From Cardiobacterium valvarum (GTDB lineage: Bacteria; Pseudomonadota; Gammaproteobacteria; Cardiobacteriales; Cardiobacteriaceae), in assembly GCF_900460955.1 (NCBI RefSeq), contig NZ_UFUW01000001.1:372001-436000 (forward strand): 64,000 nt of DNA. Reading direction: 5' to 3'. Position numbers and translations under genes: made by a program. Every line of letters begins with the position of its first letter. Position 1 is the stretch's first letter. This document shows positions 1-8,543 of the stretch, one piece after another. Under the pieces are notes generated by a model that was not told where the DNA came from, ran no database searches, and saw only the letters and a program-made list of their open reading frames with translations.

Positions 1-130
1 CATAGATGAAAGAAAAGCAACAAGTAATCCACATATAGATAACATGCGCTGTTAATTAGCCACAGCAATCAACACCTCCGTCTGCGACGACGGCCCTATA
101 ATCTGTCAACCTTCACTACCGCTTCTGCTT

Positions 131-1252
131 ATGACCACCTCGCCGCTTACCCTGCCGCGCCGCTGCCGCTTCCTCGGCTGGCTCGTCCGCACCCTCTACT
201 ATCGCCGCGTGAGCGTGCGCGGTGATAACGTCAGCCGTCGCCCGACCCTCTTTCTCCTCAGCCACAGAAACGGCGCGATCGACGGGCAAATCTACATGGC
301 CGCCCTCGGCGATGCGCCTTCGCTCATCTCCATCCAACTGCTGCGCCACTGGTATTTGCGACTCTTCTTCGCCGGTATTCCGGTAGTGCGCGACAAAGAC
401 CGCATCCGCTACGGTATCGCTGCCAACGCCGTACCCTCGCCGGTGCGCGCTGCCATCGCGCAAATCAAGAACGGCGGCAGCCTCTGTCTCTACCCCGAAG
501 GCACCAGCGCCTGGCAGGCGCATCCCTTGCCCTACCACAACGGCATGGCAGTCATCGTCGCCCGCCTCAAAACCGCCGGGGTGGATTTCGACGTGCAGCC
601 GTTAGCTGCCTATTACAGCAAGCCGGACGGCTTCCGCAGCCGCGTCAGCATCATCGTCGGCACCGCCTTTCGTCCGCTGGGTGAAAGCATCGCCGACTTG
701 CAGGCGGAACTCGCCGATGCCCTGGACTACATCAGCGTCAACGCCGCCGACAACGCTGCCTTTAACCGCATCCAGGCACGGGCCTGGCGGGGGGCGCGCG
801 ACGGTGCGGATTACGGTGCCGTCTTCCTGCGTACCCAGGCGGCAGAAAACACCGCGCAAAACTGTCCGGAAAAACCGCTCCCCGCCACCTGGCTCGTTAC
901 CCGTGCCTACCCGCCCGCCGATACCGCAGACCTCCGCGCCAGCAAAGCGGAACACCGCCCGTGGGCCAAAGTGCTGTTTGCCCTCGGTTTCCCGCTTGTC
1001 GCCGCCGCAGCGTTACTCGCCGGGCGCGCTGCTGACGGCCGTAACAACACCACCTTCTTCCGCGTCCTCGGCGGCGCTGCTGCCGTCGTGCCGCAAATAC
1101 TCCTTTGGCTCACTGCTTGCTACTACGCGCCGCTGCCTGCGCTGCTGTGGCTCATCCTCGGCATCTGCGGCTGGTATTACTATCCCGAACCGGCGCCCGT
1201 GCCGCTGGCAGAACATCCCGACGCCGCTGCGGATCATGTGGCAGACGAATAA
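131..1252 (+). CDS. PlsC-like acyltransferase with C-terminal membrane segments
   Basis: Predicted glycerophospholipid acyltransferase of 373 aa. The catalytic block HRNGAID (H45, D51) has five residues between His and Asp. This is the spacing of the HPNxxxD subgroup of lysophospholipid/GPAT-like enzymes rather than classical HX4D PlsC. The second block is YPEGTS (121-126). The C-terminal third (about 280-352) carries hydrophobic stretches that would anchor it in the inner membrane, so it is longer than a plain PlsC. It stands alone, ahead of tRNA-Ser. The exact acyl acceptor cannot be read from sequence. Family assignment is firm. Confidence 0.85.
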   Translation: MTTSPLTLPRRCRFLGWLVRTLYYRRVSVRGDNVSRRPTLFLLSHRNGAIDGQIYMAALGDAPSLISIQLLRHWYLRLFFAGIPVVRDKDRIRYGIAANAVPSPVRAAIAQIKNGGSLCLYPEGTSAWQAHPLPYHNGMAVIVARLKTAGVDFDVQPLAAYYSKPDGFRSRVSIIVGTAFRPLGESIADLQAELADALDYISVNAADNAAFNRIQARAWRGARDGADYGAVFLRTQAAENTAQNCPEKPLPATWLVTRAYPPADTADLRASKAEHRPWAKVLFALGFPLVAAAALLAGRAADGRNNTTFFRVLGGAAAVVPQILLWLTACYYAPLPALLWLILGICGWYYYPEPAPVPLAEHPDAAADHVADE

Positions 1253-1341
1253 GCTGCCTGTTGACGTTTGATCCGTGCAGCGGATTCTTGCGGCAAAACG
1301 CTGCCGCAAAGTTGGGTATCAACGGGCCCTGATGCATCCGC

Positions 1342-1370
1342 TTTACATTGCCGGCAAGCGCCTGTATGAT
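1342..1370 (+). promoter_or_regulatory. Sigma-70 promoter of tRNA-Ser
   Basis: TTTACA (1342-1347), a 17-nt spacer and TATGAT (1365-1370). The predicted start is about 10 nt before the tRNA. The match and position are read directly from the sequence. Confidence 0.7.
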
Positions 1371-1386
1371 GCGCGCCTCTTTCAAT

Positions 1387-1479
1387 GGAGAGGTGGCCGA
1401 GAGGCTGAAGGCGCTCCCCTGCTAAGGGAGTATAGAGTTTATAGCTCTATCGGGGGTTCGAATCCCCCCCTCTCCGCCA
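1387..1479 (+). tRNA. tRNA-Ser(GCU)
   Basis: A 93-nt class II tRNA. The acceptor stem GGAGAGG pairs with CCTCTCC, followed by G and an encoded CCA. The anticodon loop CTGCTAA gives anticodon GCT (1421-1423). A long variable arm and the TTCGAATC T-loop are visible. It decodes AGC/AGU serine codons. Confidence 0.97.
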
Positions 1480-1490
1480 GAACAACAGAA

Positions 1491-1513
1491 CCACCGTCAG
1501 CGGTGGTTTTTTT
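1491..1513 (+). terminator. Rho-independent terminator after tRNA-Ser
   Basis: CCACCG-tcag-CGGTGG hairpin followed by a run of T, 11 nt after the tRNA CCA end. Confidence 0.85.
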
Positions 1514-1604
1514 GTATCCGAATGGCAGATGATGCGGATTTTTGCCCGCTGCTCCGGCAGGCGTCTTTGCTATCATTGCGCGCAGATTCACCGCCTGTCT
1601 GCCT

Positions 1605-1799
1605 ATGTCCGAACTCATCACCCGTTTCGCGGCTTTACACTCATCCCGCGCTGCTACTCTTCGCCGTCGGCTATGTGCTCCTCTACCGCCCCGTGCCTAT
1701 CCGCACTACACTGAGCTCGCCACCTACTTCATCATCATGACCCTGCTCAGTGGTATCGCCCTCATCCGCCGCACCGCAACAGCCCTCCCCCAACCCTAA
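1605..1799 (+). pseudogene. Decayed small two-TM membrane ORF (tentative)
   Basis: The reading frame opens as MSELITRF. The first hydrophobic stretch (HPALLLFAVGYVLLYRPV) lies in another frame, and the second (ELATYFIIMTLLSGIALIRR) returns to the first frame. This is what a small two-helix membrane protein with two compensating frameshifts would look like. There is no clear ribosome site and no recognised family. The gap between the tRNA terminator and the vWA gene holds nothing else I can support. Confidence 0.3.
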
Positions 1800-1808
1800 G
1801 GAACCCCC

Positions 1809-2852
1809 ATGCGCCGCCTCCCCGTTTACCTCGTTATCGACATCTCCGAAAGTATGGCTGGCGACAACCTGCGCCAGATGCAGGAAGGTATCGACCGCCT
1901 CATCAAAGCCCTGCGTGCCGATCCGTATGCACTTGAAACCGTGCACCTCGGCGTTATCGCCTTTGCCGGCGTCGCGCGCACCATTGCGCCGCTCACCGAA
2001 CTCTTCGCCTTCTACCCGCCGCGCCTGCCCATCGGCTCCGGTACCTCCCTCGGCACCGCACTCGAACACGTCATGGCCGAAATCAAAAACAACGTTATCG
2101 CCAACAGCCCCACGCAAAAAGGCGATTACAAGCCGATGATCTACCTCATGACCGACGGCAAGGCGACCGACAACCCTACCGCCGCCATTGCCCGCTGGCA
2201 GCGCGACTACAAAAAGCGCGCGACGCTGGTCAGCATCGGCATCGGCCCCTTCGCCGACCTCGGCGCCCTGAGCACCATCAGCGACCACACACTGCGGCTT
2301 GACAACAACGACGAAGACGACTTCCGCACCTTCATCAACTGGATCTCCACCTCCGTCTCCGCGCAAAGCAAAAGCCTTGGCGTGGACGTGCCGCTGACGC
2401 TCGACAAAAACGAAAGCCCGGCGCTCAGCCTCGTCAAAGACGCGATGGCTGCTGCCGCGCTGGACGAAAACTACGTCATCATCACCGGTCTCTGCGCCAA
2501 AACGCGCCTGCCGTATCTGATGAAATACGAACGGATGCCCGACATCGGCGACATCCCCTTCTTCACCAAACAGGCGCCGCAGGTGTACCGCTATGTCGGC
2601 GTCTATCCGGCGGAAAAAGACTACTTCGACTGGTCGGACACACGCGCCAATGCCAACACCATCGCCGCCTCCATGCTCGAAGGAGGCGGCGGCTGCCCCC
2701 ACTGTGGCGCGACATACGGCCTCGCCACCTGCTCCTGCGGGCAAGTCTTCTGCGTAGACGGAGACGGAGAAGTCACCTGTCCCGGCTGCAACCAAACCAT
2801 CTACATGGGTAGTGCCGAAGGCGACTTCGACATCGCCCGCTCACGAGGCTGA
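1809..2852 (+). CDS. TerY-like vWA-domain protein
   Basis: A 347-aa protein that starts directly in a von Willebrand A domain. The MIDAS motif DISES is at residues 11-15, with GTSLGTAL near 78 and MTDGKATD near 115, as in metal-binding TerY/YegL proteins. The C-terminus carries a cysteine-rich metal-binding module (CPHC, CSCGQVFC, CPGC), matching the TerY-C type. An AAGGA ribosome site precedes the ATG by 6 nt. It is the first gene of a tight unit with a PP2C phosphatase and a kinase, so it is probably the metal-dependent scaffold or target of that pair. Its cellular substrate is unknown. Confidence 0.9.
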   Translation: MRRLPVYLVIDISESMAGDNLRQMQEGIDRLIKALRADPYALETVHLGVIAFAGVARTIAPLTELFAFYPPRLPIGSGTSLGTALEHVMAEIKNNVIANSPTQKGDYKPMIYLMTDGKATDNPTAAIARWQRDYKKRATLVSIGIGPFADLGALSTISDHTLRLDNNDEDDFRTFINWISTSVSAQSKSLGVDVPLTLDKNESPALSLVKDAMAAAALDENYVIITGLCAKTRLPYLMKYERMPDIGDIPFFTKQAPQVYRYVGVYPAEKDYFDWSDTRANANTIAASMLEGGGGCPHCGATYGLATCSCGQVFCVDGDGEVTCPGCNQTIYMGSAEGDFDIARSRG

Positions 2853-2854
2853 CC

Positions 2855-4414
2855 ATGACCCCGAAGACGCTCAAAGAGTGGCTGCACCACGCCGACGACG
2901 AAATTCTTGCCCGCTTCATCGCCAACCACCAGAACCTCATCGCCCAGCTCATGCAGGCCTGGCAGCGCCAGCTCAACAAAGAACAGGCGGCGCATAACCT
3001 GCCGGAGGACGCTGTCATCGCCAACAACCCCTCCCCGCTTGCCGACAATCCAGACGATATGGCGGACGAGGTGACCGTCCCCCGCCCCCACGAAGAAGAG
3101 GACGACAAGCAAACCGCCAGCGAAACCACAGCGACCGCCTGCACCACCCAAGAAACCCCGCAAACAGACGACGAATTCGCCCCGCTTGCCCCCTCAACCC
3201 CGGACACCGCCATGCCCCTGCACCCCGCCACCCCCACGCCTACCGCCGCAGAAACCCCGGCCATCCACCTGCCGCCGTTGCCGAACGCCAACCAGGGACA
3301 GCCCTACGCACACACCCTGCCCGCCGACCTGCCCATCACCAGCCTTACCATCGAAACTGCCGACAGCGGTCTCACTTGGGATGACGACACCCGCCGCATC
3401 CACGGCACACCGACCGTGAGCGGCGACCTGACTATCCGCCTCATCCTGCTCGACAACGGCAAAGAAATCGGCACCCACCTCAACCTGCACATCAACCCCG
3501 ATCCGAAAAGCCTGTGGCAAAACCTGCCCTCTGACCAGGACGCCCCCTTTGCCAAACCCGACAGCGCCCACGAAGAACAAACCACCCCGCATGGCCGCCT
3601 CATCGCCGCCCGCCAACGGGGTCGCTCACACGCCCACATCGGCAGCTACTGCGATGACGACTACCGCCTCCACTACCACGAAGCAAGCGGCCTGCACCTC
3701 CTTACCGTTGCCGACGGGGCCGGCAGTGCCGCCCATTCCCGCTACGGCTCGCAACTGGCGGTTGAGGCCGTGAAAAACACCATCTGCGCCCTGCTGGACG
3801 ACCCTGACAAACCTCACCGCAGACTCGCCGACGCCGACCCTGCGCAGCGCGAAAAAATCGCCGCCAACCTCATCAGCCACGCCCTGCACGCCGCACACAA
3901 AGCCCACCTCGAAGCCGCACAACAACACGGCCTCGAAACCAAAAGCCTCTCCTGCACCCTGCTCATCGGCCTTGCCGTCGCCTTGCCGGACGGCAGCTGG
4001 TACCACGCCGCCTACCAGGTTGGCGATGGTGCCGCCGCCCTGTGGCAGCTGGAAAGCGGCACCCTGCACCTGCTCGGCGAAGCCGACAGCGGTGCCTATT
4101 CCGGCGAAACCCAATTCCTCAGCCGTGCCCAGCTTGACGAAGCCGACATCACTCGCCGCATCCGCCACCACAACGACAGTGCGCTATACACCCTCATCCT
4201 CATGACCGACGGCGTCTCCGACCCCAAATTCGAAACCGACGCTGGTCTAAAAAACCCCGCACTGTGGCAGGCATTGTGGCAAGAACTAAAAACCCCGCTC
4301 GCCGATCCAACGCCCGATACCGCCCTGCTTGACTGGCTGGACTTCTGGTCCAGAGGCAACCATGACGACCGCACCATTGCCCTCCTCATCCCCGCCGCCA
4401 AGGAAAGCGCATGA
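2855..4414 (+). CDS. PP2C-type serine/threonine phosphatase with Ig-like insert
   Basis: A 519-aa protein beginning 2 nt after the vWA gene. The C-terminal half is a PP2C domain with its metal-binding aspartates: VADGAGS (D287), LMTDGVSD (D452) and HDDRT (D504/D505). Residues 1-50 look helical. Residues 60-135 are acidic, Pro/Thr-rich and probably disordered. Residues 136-213 resemble a putative Ig/cadherin-like (He_PIG-type) fold: GQPYAHTLPA, then GLTWDDDTRRIHGTP. It probably reverses phosphorylation by the downstream kinase, as PphC/YegK is thought to do opposite YegI. The Ig-like part is unusual for a predicted cytoplasmic enzyme, and I see no signal peptide. Confidence 0.88.
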   Translation: MTPKTLKEWLHHADDEILARFIANHQNLIAQLMQAWQRQLNKEQAAHNLPEDAVIANNPSPLADNPDDMADEVTVPRPHEEEDDKQTASETTATACTTQETPQTDDEFAPLAPSTPDTAMPLHPATPTPTAAETPAIHLPPLPNANQGQPYAHTLPADLPITSLTIETADSGLTWDDDTRRIHGTPTVSGDLTIRLILLDNGKEIGTHLNLHINPDPKSLWQNLPSDQDAPFAKPDSAHEEQTTPHGRLIAARQRGRSHAHIGSYCDDDYRLHYHEASGLHLLTVADGAGSAAHSRYGSQLAVEAVKNTICALLDDPDKPHRRLADADPAQREKIAANLISHALHAAHKAHLEAAQQHGLETKSLSCTLLIGLAVALPDGSWYHAAYQVGDGAAALWQLESGTLHLLGEADSGAYSGETQFLSRAQLDEADITRRIRHHNDSALYTLILMTDGVSDPKFETDAGLKNPALWQALWQELKTPLADPTPDTALLDWLDFWSRGNHDDRTIALLIPAAKESA

Positions 4415-5913
4415 ACAAAAACATCATCACCCTCACCGCCACCAACGGCCAGACCATCCGCTTCATCGACGAAGTCAAAGCCCAGGGAGGCATGAAAGAC
4501 GTCAAATTCTCGCCGGATGGCGACTATGTCGTCGCTTTCTTCCGAGACAAAGCCGACCTGGCCACGCGCGAGCGGCTGGAAATGATCACCGGCCAATACC
4601 GCGAGCGCATCTTCAATCAGGAAGGCGGCGACTACCTGAAAAACCTCTACTGCTGGCCGACCGCCGTCGTCGAATACGACAACCGCCTCGGCGTCGTTGT
4701 CCCCTTCTACCGCCGCAACTTCTTCTTCCAGTACGGCAGCAGAAACCACGACATGCTCAACATCAAGGGAAAAGAAAAAGACGGCAAATGGTTCGCAAGC
4801 GCTAGCAACCGCAATAAATTCCTCGATCCGCGCGAACTCGGCGACTGGATGCGCCACCTGAAAATCTGCATCATGCTGGCGCGCGCCGTGCGCCGCATGC
4901 ACATGGCCGGCCTCTCACACAGCGACCTCGGCTACAAAAACTGCCTCATCGACCCGACCACGGGACAAGCCTGCCTCATCGACATCGACGGCCTCGTCGT
5001 CCCCGGCAAACACCCGCCGACCGTGGTTGGCACCCCGGATTTCATCGCCCCGGAAGTCGTCGAAACCGCCCACCTCGACAAAGACGACCCCAAACGCAAA
5101 CTGCCGAGCCGCAGCACCGACCTGCACGCGCTGGCCGTCCTCATTTACATGTACCTGCTCTACCGTCACCCGCTCCGGGGCGACAAAATCCACGACGCGA
5201 ACGACAGCCAGCGCGACGAAGAACTGGGCATGGGCAGCCACGCCCTCTTCATCGAACACCCGACGGACGCGAGCAACCGCATCAAAACCGCACAACTCAA
5301 AGCGAGCGAACTGCCGTGGAAAGACACCGCGAAAACCCCCTACACCCTGTGCGGCCCCTACATCGCGGGACTCTTCGAGCGCGCCTTCATTGACGGCCTG
5401 CACAACCCGCCTGCACGCCCGACCGCCGACGAATGGGAACACGCCCTCGTCAAAACCGTTGACCTGCTGCAACCCTGCGGCAACGATCAATGCGAGCAAA
5501 AGTGGTACGCTTTCGACAACAGCCGCAGCCCGCGCTGCCCCTTCTGCGGCACGGCGCATAGCGGCAAACTGCCGGTCCTGAACCTCTACTCGCAGGCGCC
5601 TGGCGGCAGTTACCGCCCGGATAACCACCGCATCATGGTCTATAGCGGCCAGTCCCTCTTCCGCTGGCATGCCGACAGCCGCGTCTTCCCCAACGAAAAA
5701 CTCGCGGCAGCGGATGCCAAACGCGTCGGCTACTTCGTGCAGCATAATGGCGACTGGTGGCTGGTTAACGAACAACTACCGGAGTGCTACGACGTACAAG
5801 GCAAAACCGCCATCCCGCCCGGTGGCAAAATCAAACTGGAAGAAGGCGCGCAAATCCTCCTGCAAAAAGGCGAAGGCGGCCGCCTGCTGATGGTGCAGAT
5901 GGCGGGGGCATAG
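4411..5913 (+). CDS. Atypical Ser/Thr protein kinase of the TerY-P triad
   Basis: A 500-aa protein that overlaps the phosphatase stop by ATGA, so it is probably translationally coupled. The kinase catalytic loop reads HSDLGYKN (H170, D172, N177) and the metal-binding DFG is replaced by DIDG (191-194), followed by a GTPDFIAPEV activation-segment end. The glycine loop is poor. C-terminal to the kinase fold is a Cys4 zinc-ribbon-like element (CGNDQC ... CPFCG, about 352-378) and a ~110-residue tail. Catalytic residues are kept, so activity is plausible. With the upstream genes it forms a vWA-phosphatase-kinase triad of the YegI-YegK-YegL kind. Confidence 0.87.
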   Translation: MNKNIITLTATNGQTIRFIDEVKAQGGMKDVKFSPDGDYVVAFFRDKADLATRERLEMITGQYRERIFNQEGGDYLKNLYCWPTAVVEYDNRLGVVVPFYRRNFFFQYGSRNHDMLNIKGKEKDGKWFASASNRNKFLDPRELGDWMRHLKICIMLARAVRRMHMAGLSHSDLGYKNCLIDPTTGQACLIDIDGLVVPGKHPPTVVGTPDFIAPEVVETAHLDKDDPKRKLPSRSTDLHALAVLIYMYLLYRHPLRGDKIHDANDSQRDEELGMGSHALFIEHPTDASNRIKTAQLKASELPWKDTAKTPYTLCGPYIAGLFERAFIDGLHNPPARPTADEWEHALVKTVDLLQPCGNDQCEQKWYAFDNSRSPRCPFCGTAHSGKLPVLNLYSQAPGGSYRPDNHRIMVYSGQSLFRWHADSRVFPNEKLAAADAKRVGYFVQHNGDWWLVNEQLPECYDVQGKTAIPPGGKIKLEEGAQILLQKGEGGRLLMVQMAGA

Positions 5914-5974
5914 CCGTCAAGCGGGATAAACACTGGGCCCGTCAAGCAGCGGAAATACTAGAGCCGCCAAGCAG
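5913..5974 (+). repeat. Three units of the 25-bp intergenic repeat
   Basis: GTCAAGC/GCCAAGC cores begin at 5916, 5941 and 5966, exactly 25 bp apart. Each is followed by a degenerate AAATACT/AAACACT element and GGGC/GAGC. The third unit is cut by the end of the IS4-type element at 5975. Confidence 0.8.
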
Positions 5975-7036
5975 CCATAGGTATCTACCCAACTCAAACC
6001 CAGCGACCATACACACAATGAACCTACACTACCCCAAACCGACAAGCGCCTTGTCCGCAGCTATCAAGGATACGTAAAAAACGGTGTAATGGACAAAACG
6101 GGGGCTTTTGAGACTATTCCTTCGAAAAATAAGCCTTTATAAACCGTACTTTATTCTCCTTTTTTAACCCGTGATGGCACTTCAAAAGCCGCTTCGTGTC
6201 GCCGAATTTCCCTTCCTGCAGGTGGGTCGTGTTCGGGATGTTCAGCTCAGGAAAATCCTCAAAGCTAAACAGCCATGGAAGATGCCGCTTCAGGCTGTTG
6301 CAAGCACTACGCAGCTTCTTATGTGTGTAGTGCGACTTGCCTGTTTCCGCATTTACGCCGCGCTCGTTCAAGAAGGTTTCGTGCCACGTCAGCCAGTCAT
6401 GCAGGTTCGTGGTAAAGCGGTCTTTGCTACTGTCCGTGAGTGTCAGCGCAAGCGCCCGCAGTTCGCGTGCCGCCTCGCTTTTCGGCTTTGGAAGTGGTGG
6501 GACGGAAGTTGTATTGACGTGGAAATCCAATGCCAGGCGGGGCAAAAGGCGGCATACCCCGCTGAAAGCAAAAATGAACTGCGTGCGGTTGAAGACGGCG
6601 GGGAAGACGATGGCGCCGTGGATACTGCTGACGAATGCGGGAATTACAGCGCGGGAAGCGGCACAGTATGACGACTACCGCTGGCGGATCGAGAGCTACT
6701 GCAAACTGTTGAAGAGCGCGGGCTACCGGGTGGAGGGCTGGTAGCAGGAAACGGGGGGAAGGATTTGCAAGCGGTTGCTGATTGTGGCGCAAAGCTGCCT
6801 GCAGGTATGGCGGCTGCAAAGTGACCGGAGCGAAGCGGGGGGGCGGCGGCTGTGTGAGTTCCTGATGCGGCTATCGGGCCGACAGACGAAGAAGGGGCGT
6901 GAGATTACCGCTCCCGCGCTCCCGGAAGGGATGTTTAAGCTATTGTAAACGCAGGAATTATTGGACTTTATGACACCGGAAAAGATAAGGGGGGCCGCAT
7001 GGGTTGTTCGGGGTGGAGATGGGTAGATACCTATGG
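5975..7036 (+). mobile_element. Degenerate IS4-type element, copy 1, with nested IS fragment
   Basis: It is bounded by a perfect 16-bp inverted repeat, CCATAGGTATCTACCC (5975-5990) and GGGTAGATACCTATGG (7021-7036). Inside, the transposase start region (PSDHTHNEP..., 6000-6085) and C-terminal half (from about 6495, with the R-x3-E-x6-K block in YRWRIESYCKLLK) survive. Stop codons interrupt the frame (for example after RVEGW and at GMFKLL-stop). The central part, including the first catalytic Asp region, is replaced by a fragment of another IS (about 6086-6494). It cannot encode an active transposase. I see no clear target duplication. Confidence 0.75.
6114..6494 (-). pseudogene. C-terminal fragment of a second transposase
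   Basis: Minus-strand coding remnant of about 125 residues. It contains KLRSACNSLKRHLPWLF and then NTTHLQEGKF, resembling the NTTNxLEGxF catalytic-Glu region of IS256-like transposases. The N-terminal part is missing. The open frame continues a little further (to 6545), but that stretch is only the antisense of the IS4-type copy. It sits inside that copy, so it arrived later or by recombination. The family label is tentative. Confidence 0.55.
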
Positions 7037-7093
7037 GTAAAGGGACGGATCTCTATATTGCACCGCTCTTTCATCAATCAAGGATTATCTCCA

Positions 7094-7504
7094 TGCGATT
7101 TCTTGCTCCTTATCAAAACCTCATCCTTTCCTTGGTACGCATCGTCTGCGCTGACCTCTTCATCCTGCACGGCACATCCAAAGTATTTGCCTTTCCTGAT
7201 GCCAGCGTTGCTGCGTATTTCCGTTGGCACAGCATCTTTGACGTTGCTGCCGCGCTGGAACTCTTCGGCGGGCACTGCTCCTGCTCGGCCTTTTCACCCG
7301 CCCCGTCGCCTTCCTCCTTTCCGGGCAAATGGCGGTTGCCTACTTCATCTTCCACGCCAAGGCGAATGCCCTCTTCCCGCTGCTGAACGGCGGTGAACCG
7401 GCGGTGCTGTTCAGCTTCATCTTCCTCTATTTCGCGGCAGCGGGTGGCGGTAGCCTGTCGCTGGATAACGAACTACAATCACGCCGCCAAGTCATTCATC
7501 AACC
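7094..7504 (+). pseudogene. DoxX-family membrane protein, frameshifted
   Basis: The first part reads MRFLAPYQNLILSLVRIV...FILHGTSKVF...AALELFGG. After about 7271 the matching sequence continues in another frame as LLLLGLFTRPVAFLLSGQM...FPLLNGGEPAVLFSFIFLYFAAAGGGSLSLD. Together these make a normal four-helix DoxX protein of ~135 aa. One base (probably a G in the GGCGGG run near 7270) is missing. This could be a real null mutation, phase variation at a short G run, or a sequencing error. The 3' end is uncertain. It lies just upstream of a nitroreductase gene, a usual redox neighbourhood for DoxX. Confidence 0.7.
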
Positions 7505-7518
7505 TGGGAGAAACCGTC

Positions 7519-8142
7519 ATGTTTTTCAACAAGAAAGCGGACTACCAAAGCCTGCAACAAGCCGCCGAAACGCGCCGCTCGGTGTATGCACTGAACCGCA
7601 ACCTGCCGTTGCCCGCCGCTGACGTGGCTGCCATCATCGAACACGCCCTGCGCCATACGCCTTCCGCGTTTAATAGCCAATCAACCCGCCTGCTCGTCCT
7701 TTTCGGCGCAGAGCATGAAAAGCTGTGGGACATTGCCGAAAACGCCCTGCGCGCCATCGTTCCGGCGGAAAACTTCGCGCCGACCGCACAAAAACTGGCA
7801 GGCTTCCGCGCCGCTGCCGGCACCGTGCTCTTCTATGAAGACAAAAGCGTCGTCGAAAGTCTGCAAGCGCAATTCCCCGCTTATGCCGACAACTTCCCCG
7901 TCTGGGCGGATCACGCCGACGCCATGCACCAGTACGCCATCTGGACGACGCTTGCCGCCGCCGGTATCGGTGCCAATCTGCAACACTACAACCCGCTGAT
8001 TGATGTCGAAGTGGCGAAAACCTGGGACATCCCCGGCAACTGGCAACTGCGCGCCGAACTTGTCTTCGGCGGCATCGCTGCCCCGGCAGGTGAGAAAAAA
8101 TACGAAGACATCGCGCCGCGCCTGCGTGTGCATGGGCTGTGA
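7519..8142 (+). CDS. Nitroreductase-family FMN oxidoreductase
   Basis: A 207-aa protein, MFFNKKADYQSLQQAAETRRSVYALN.... The N-terminal RRSVYAL matches the RRSxR FMN-phosphate-binding start of the family, and HTPSAFNSQSTRLLVLFG and AAAGIGANLQHYNP fit small NAD(P)H nitroreductases. The start at 7519 is chosen because GGGAG lies 9 nt upstream and the family N-terminus begins there. A longer frame runs back into the doxX remnant but has no family similarity. Natural substrate unknown (quinone, enone or nitro compound). Confidence 0.88.
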   Translation: MFFNKKADYQSLQQAAETRRSVYALNRNLPLPAADVAAIIEHALRHTPSAFNSQSTRLLVLFGAEHEKLWDIAENALRAIVPAENFAPTAQKLAGFRAAAGTVLFYEDKSVVESLQAQFPAYADNFPVWADHADAMHQYAIWTTLAAAGIGANLQHYNPLIDVEVAKTWDIPGNWQLRAELVFGGIAAPAGEKKYEDIAPRLRVHGL

Positions 8143-8156
8143 GGATTCACCGCATA

Positions 8157-8185
8157 AAAAAGACGGCTTCGCGCCGTCTTTTTTG
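8157..8185. terminator. Bidirectional terminator between convergent genes
   Basis: AAAAAGACGGC-ttcg-GCCGTCTTTTTT with a stable UUCG-type loop, placed between the nitroreductase and the lipoprotein gene on the opposite strand. Confidence 0.9.
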
Positions 8186-8204
8186 TGTGCGACTGTCGTG
8201 ATGG

Positions 8205-8543
8205 TCAGTAGTAAGGTGACTGGTCGCAGGGCTGCAAGATGGTCATCGGGCGGCCACGCTGGTAAACGGTGCGCTCGATGTAGCAGGGGTTGGCACGGCG
8301 ATGACGACCGATGCGCGGCGGGTTGCTGTCGATATTGATGCGGACGTTGTCGTTCCAGATGGCGACGTCGGCTTGCGGCGTGGTCATGCCGCTTTCATGC
8401 CAATAGCCGCTGTTTTCGCTGCGCATGGTGTTGCCCGCCATGCCGTAGGTGACGGTGCTGCTGTCGTAGTAGTTGCCGTAGTAGTCGCTTTGGGTGCAGC
8501 CGCCGAGGGCAAACAGGGCAGCGAGCAGGATACGCGTCGTCAT
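8205..8543 (-). CDS. Small putative lipoprotein, unknown function
   Basis: A 112-aa protein with a lipoprotein signal (MTTRILLAALFALGGC, Cys at 16). The mature part is Tyr/Ser/Asn-rich (SDYYGNYYDSSTVTYG) and has two further Cys (NPCYIER, QPCDQS) that could form a disulfide in the periplasm. Its start overlaps the hpt stop by ATGA, so it is expressed with hpt. I recognise no family. Confidence 0.75.
   Translation of the reverse strand: MTTRILLAALFALGGCTQSDYYGNYYDSSTVTYGMAGNTMRSENSGYWHESGMTTPQADVAIWNDNVRINIDSNPPRIGRHRRANPCYIERTVYQRGRPMTILQPCDQSPYY

Noticed and set aside
1683..2795. 370-codon open frame on the minus strand
   Set aside because: Antisense to the TerY-like gene; composition is that of a shadow frame.
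6171..6744. Plus-strand open frames over the first IS region
   Set aside because: They join the antisense of the nested transposase fragment to a broken IS4-type frame, so they are chimeric artefacts.
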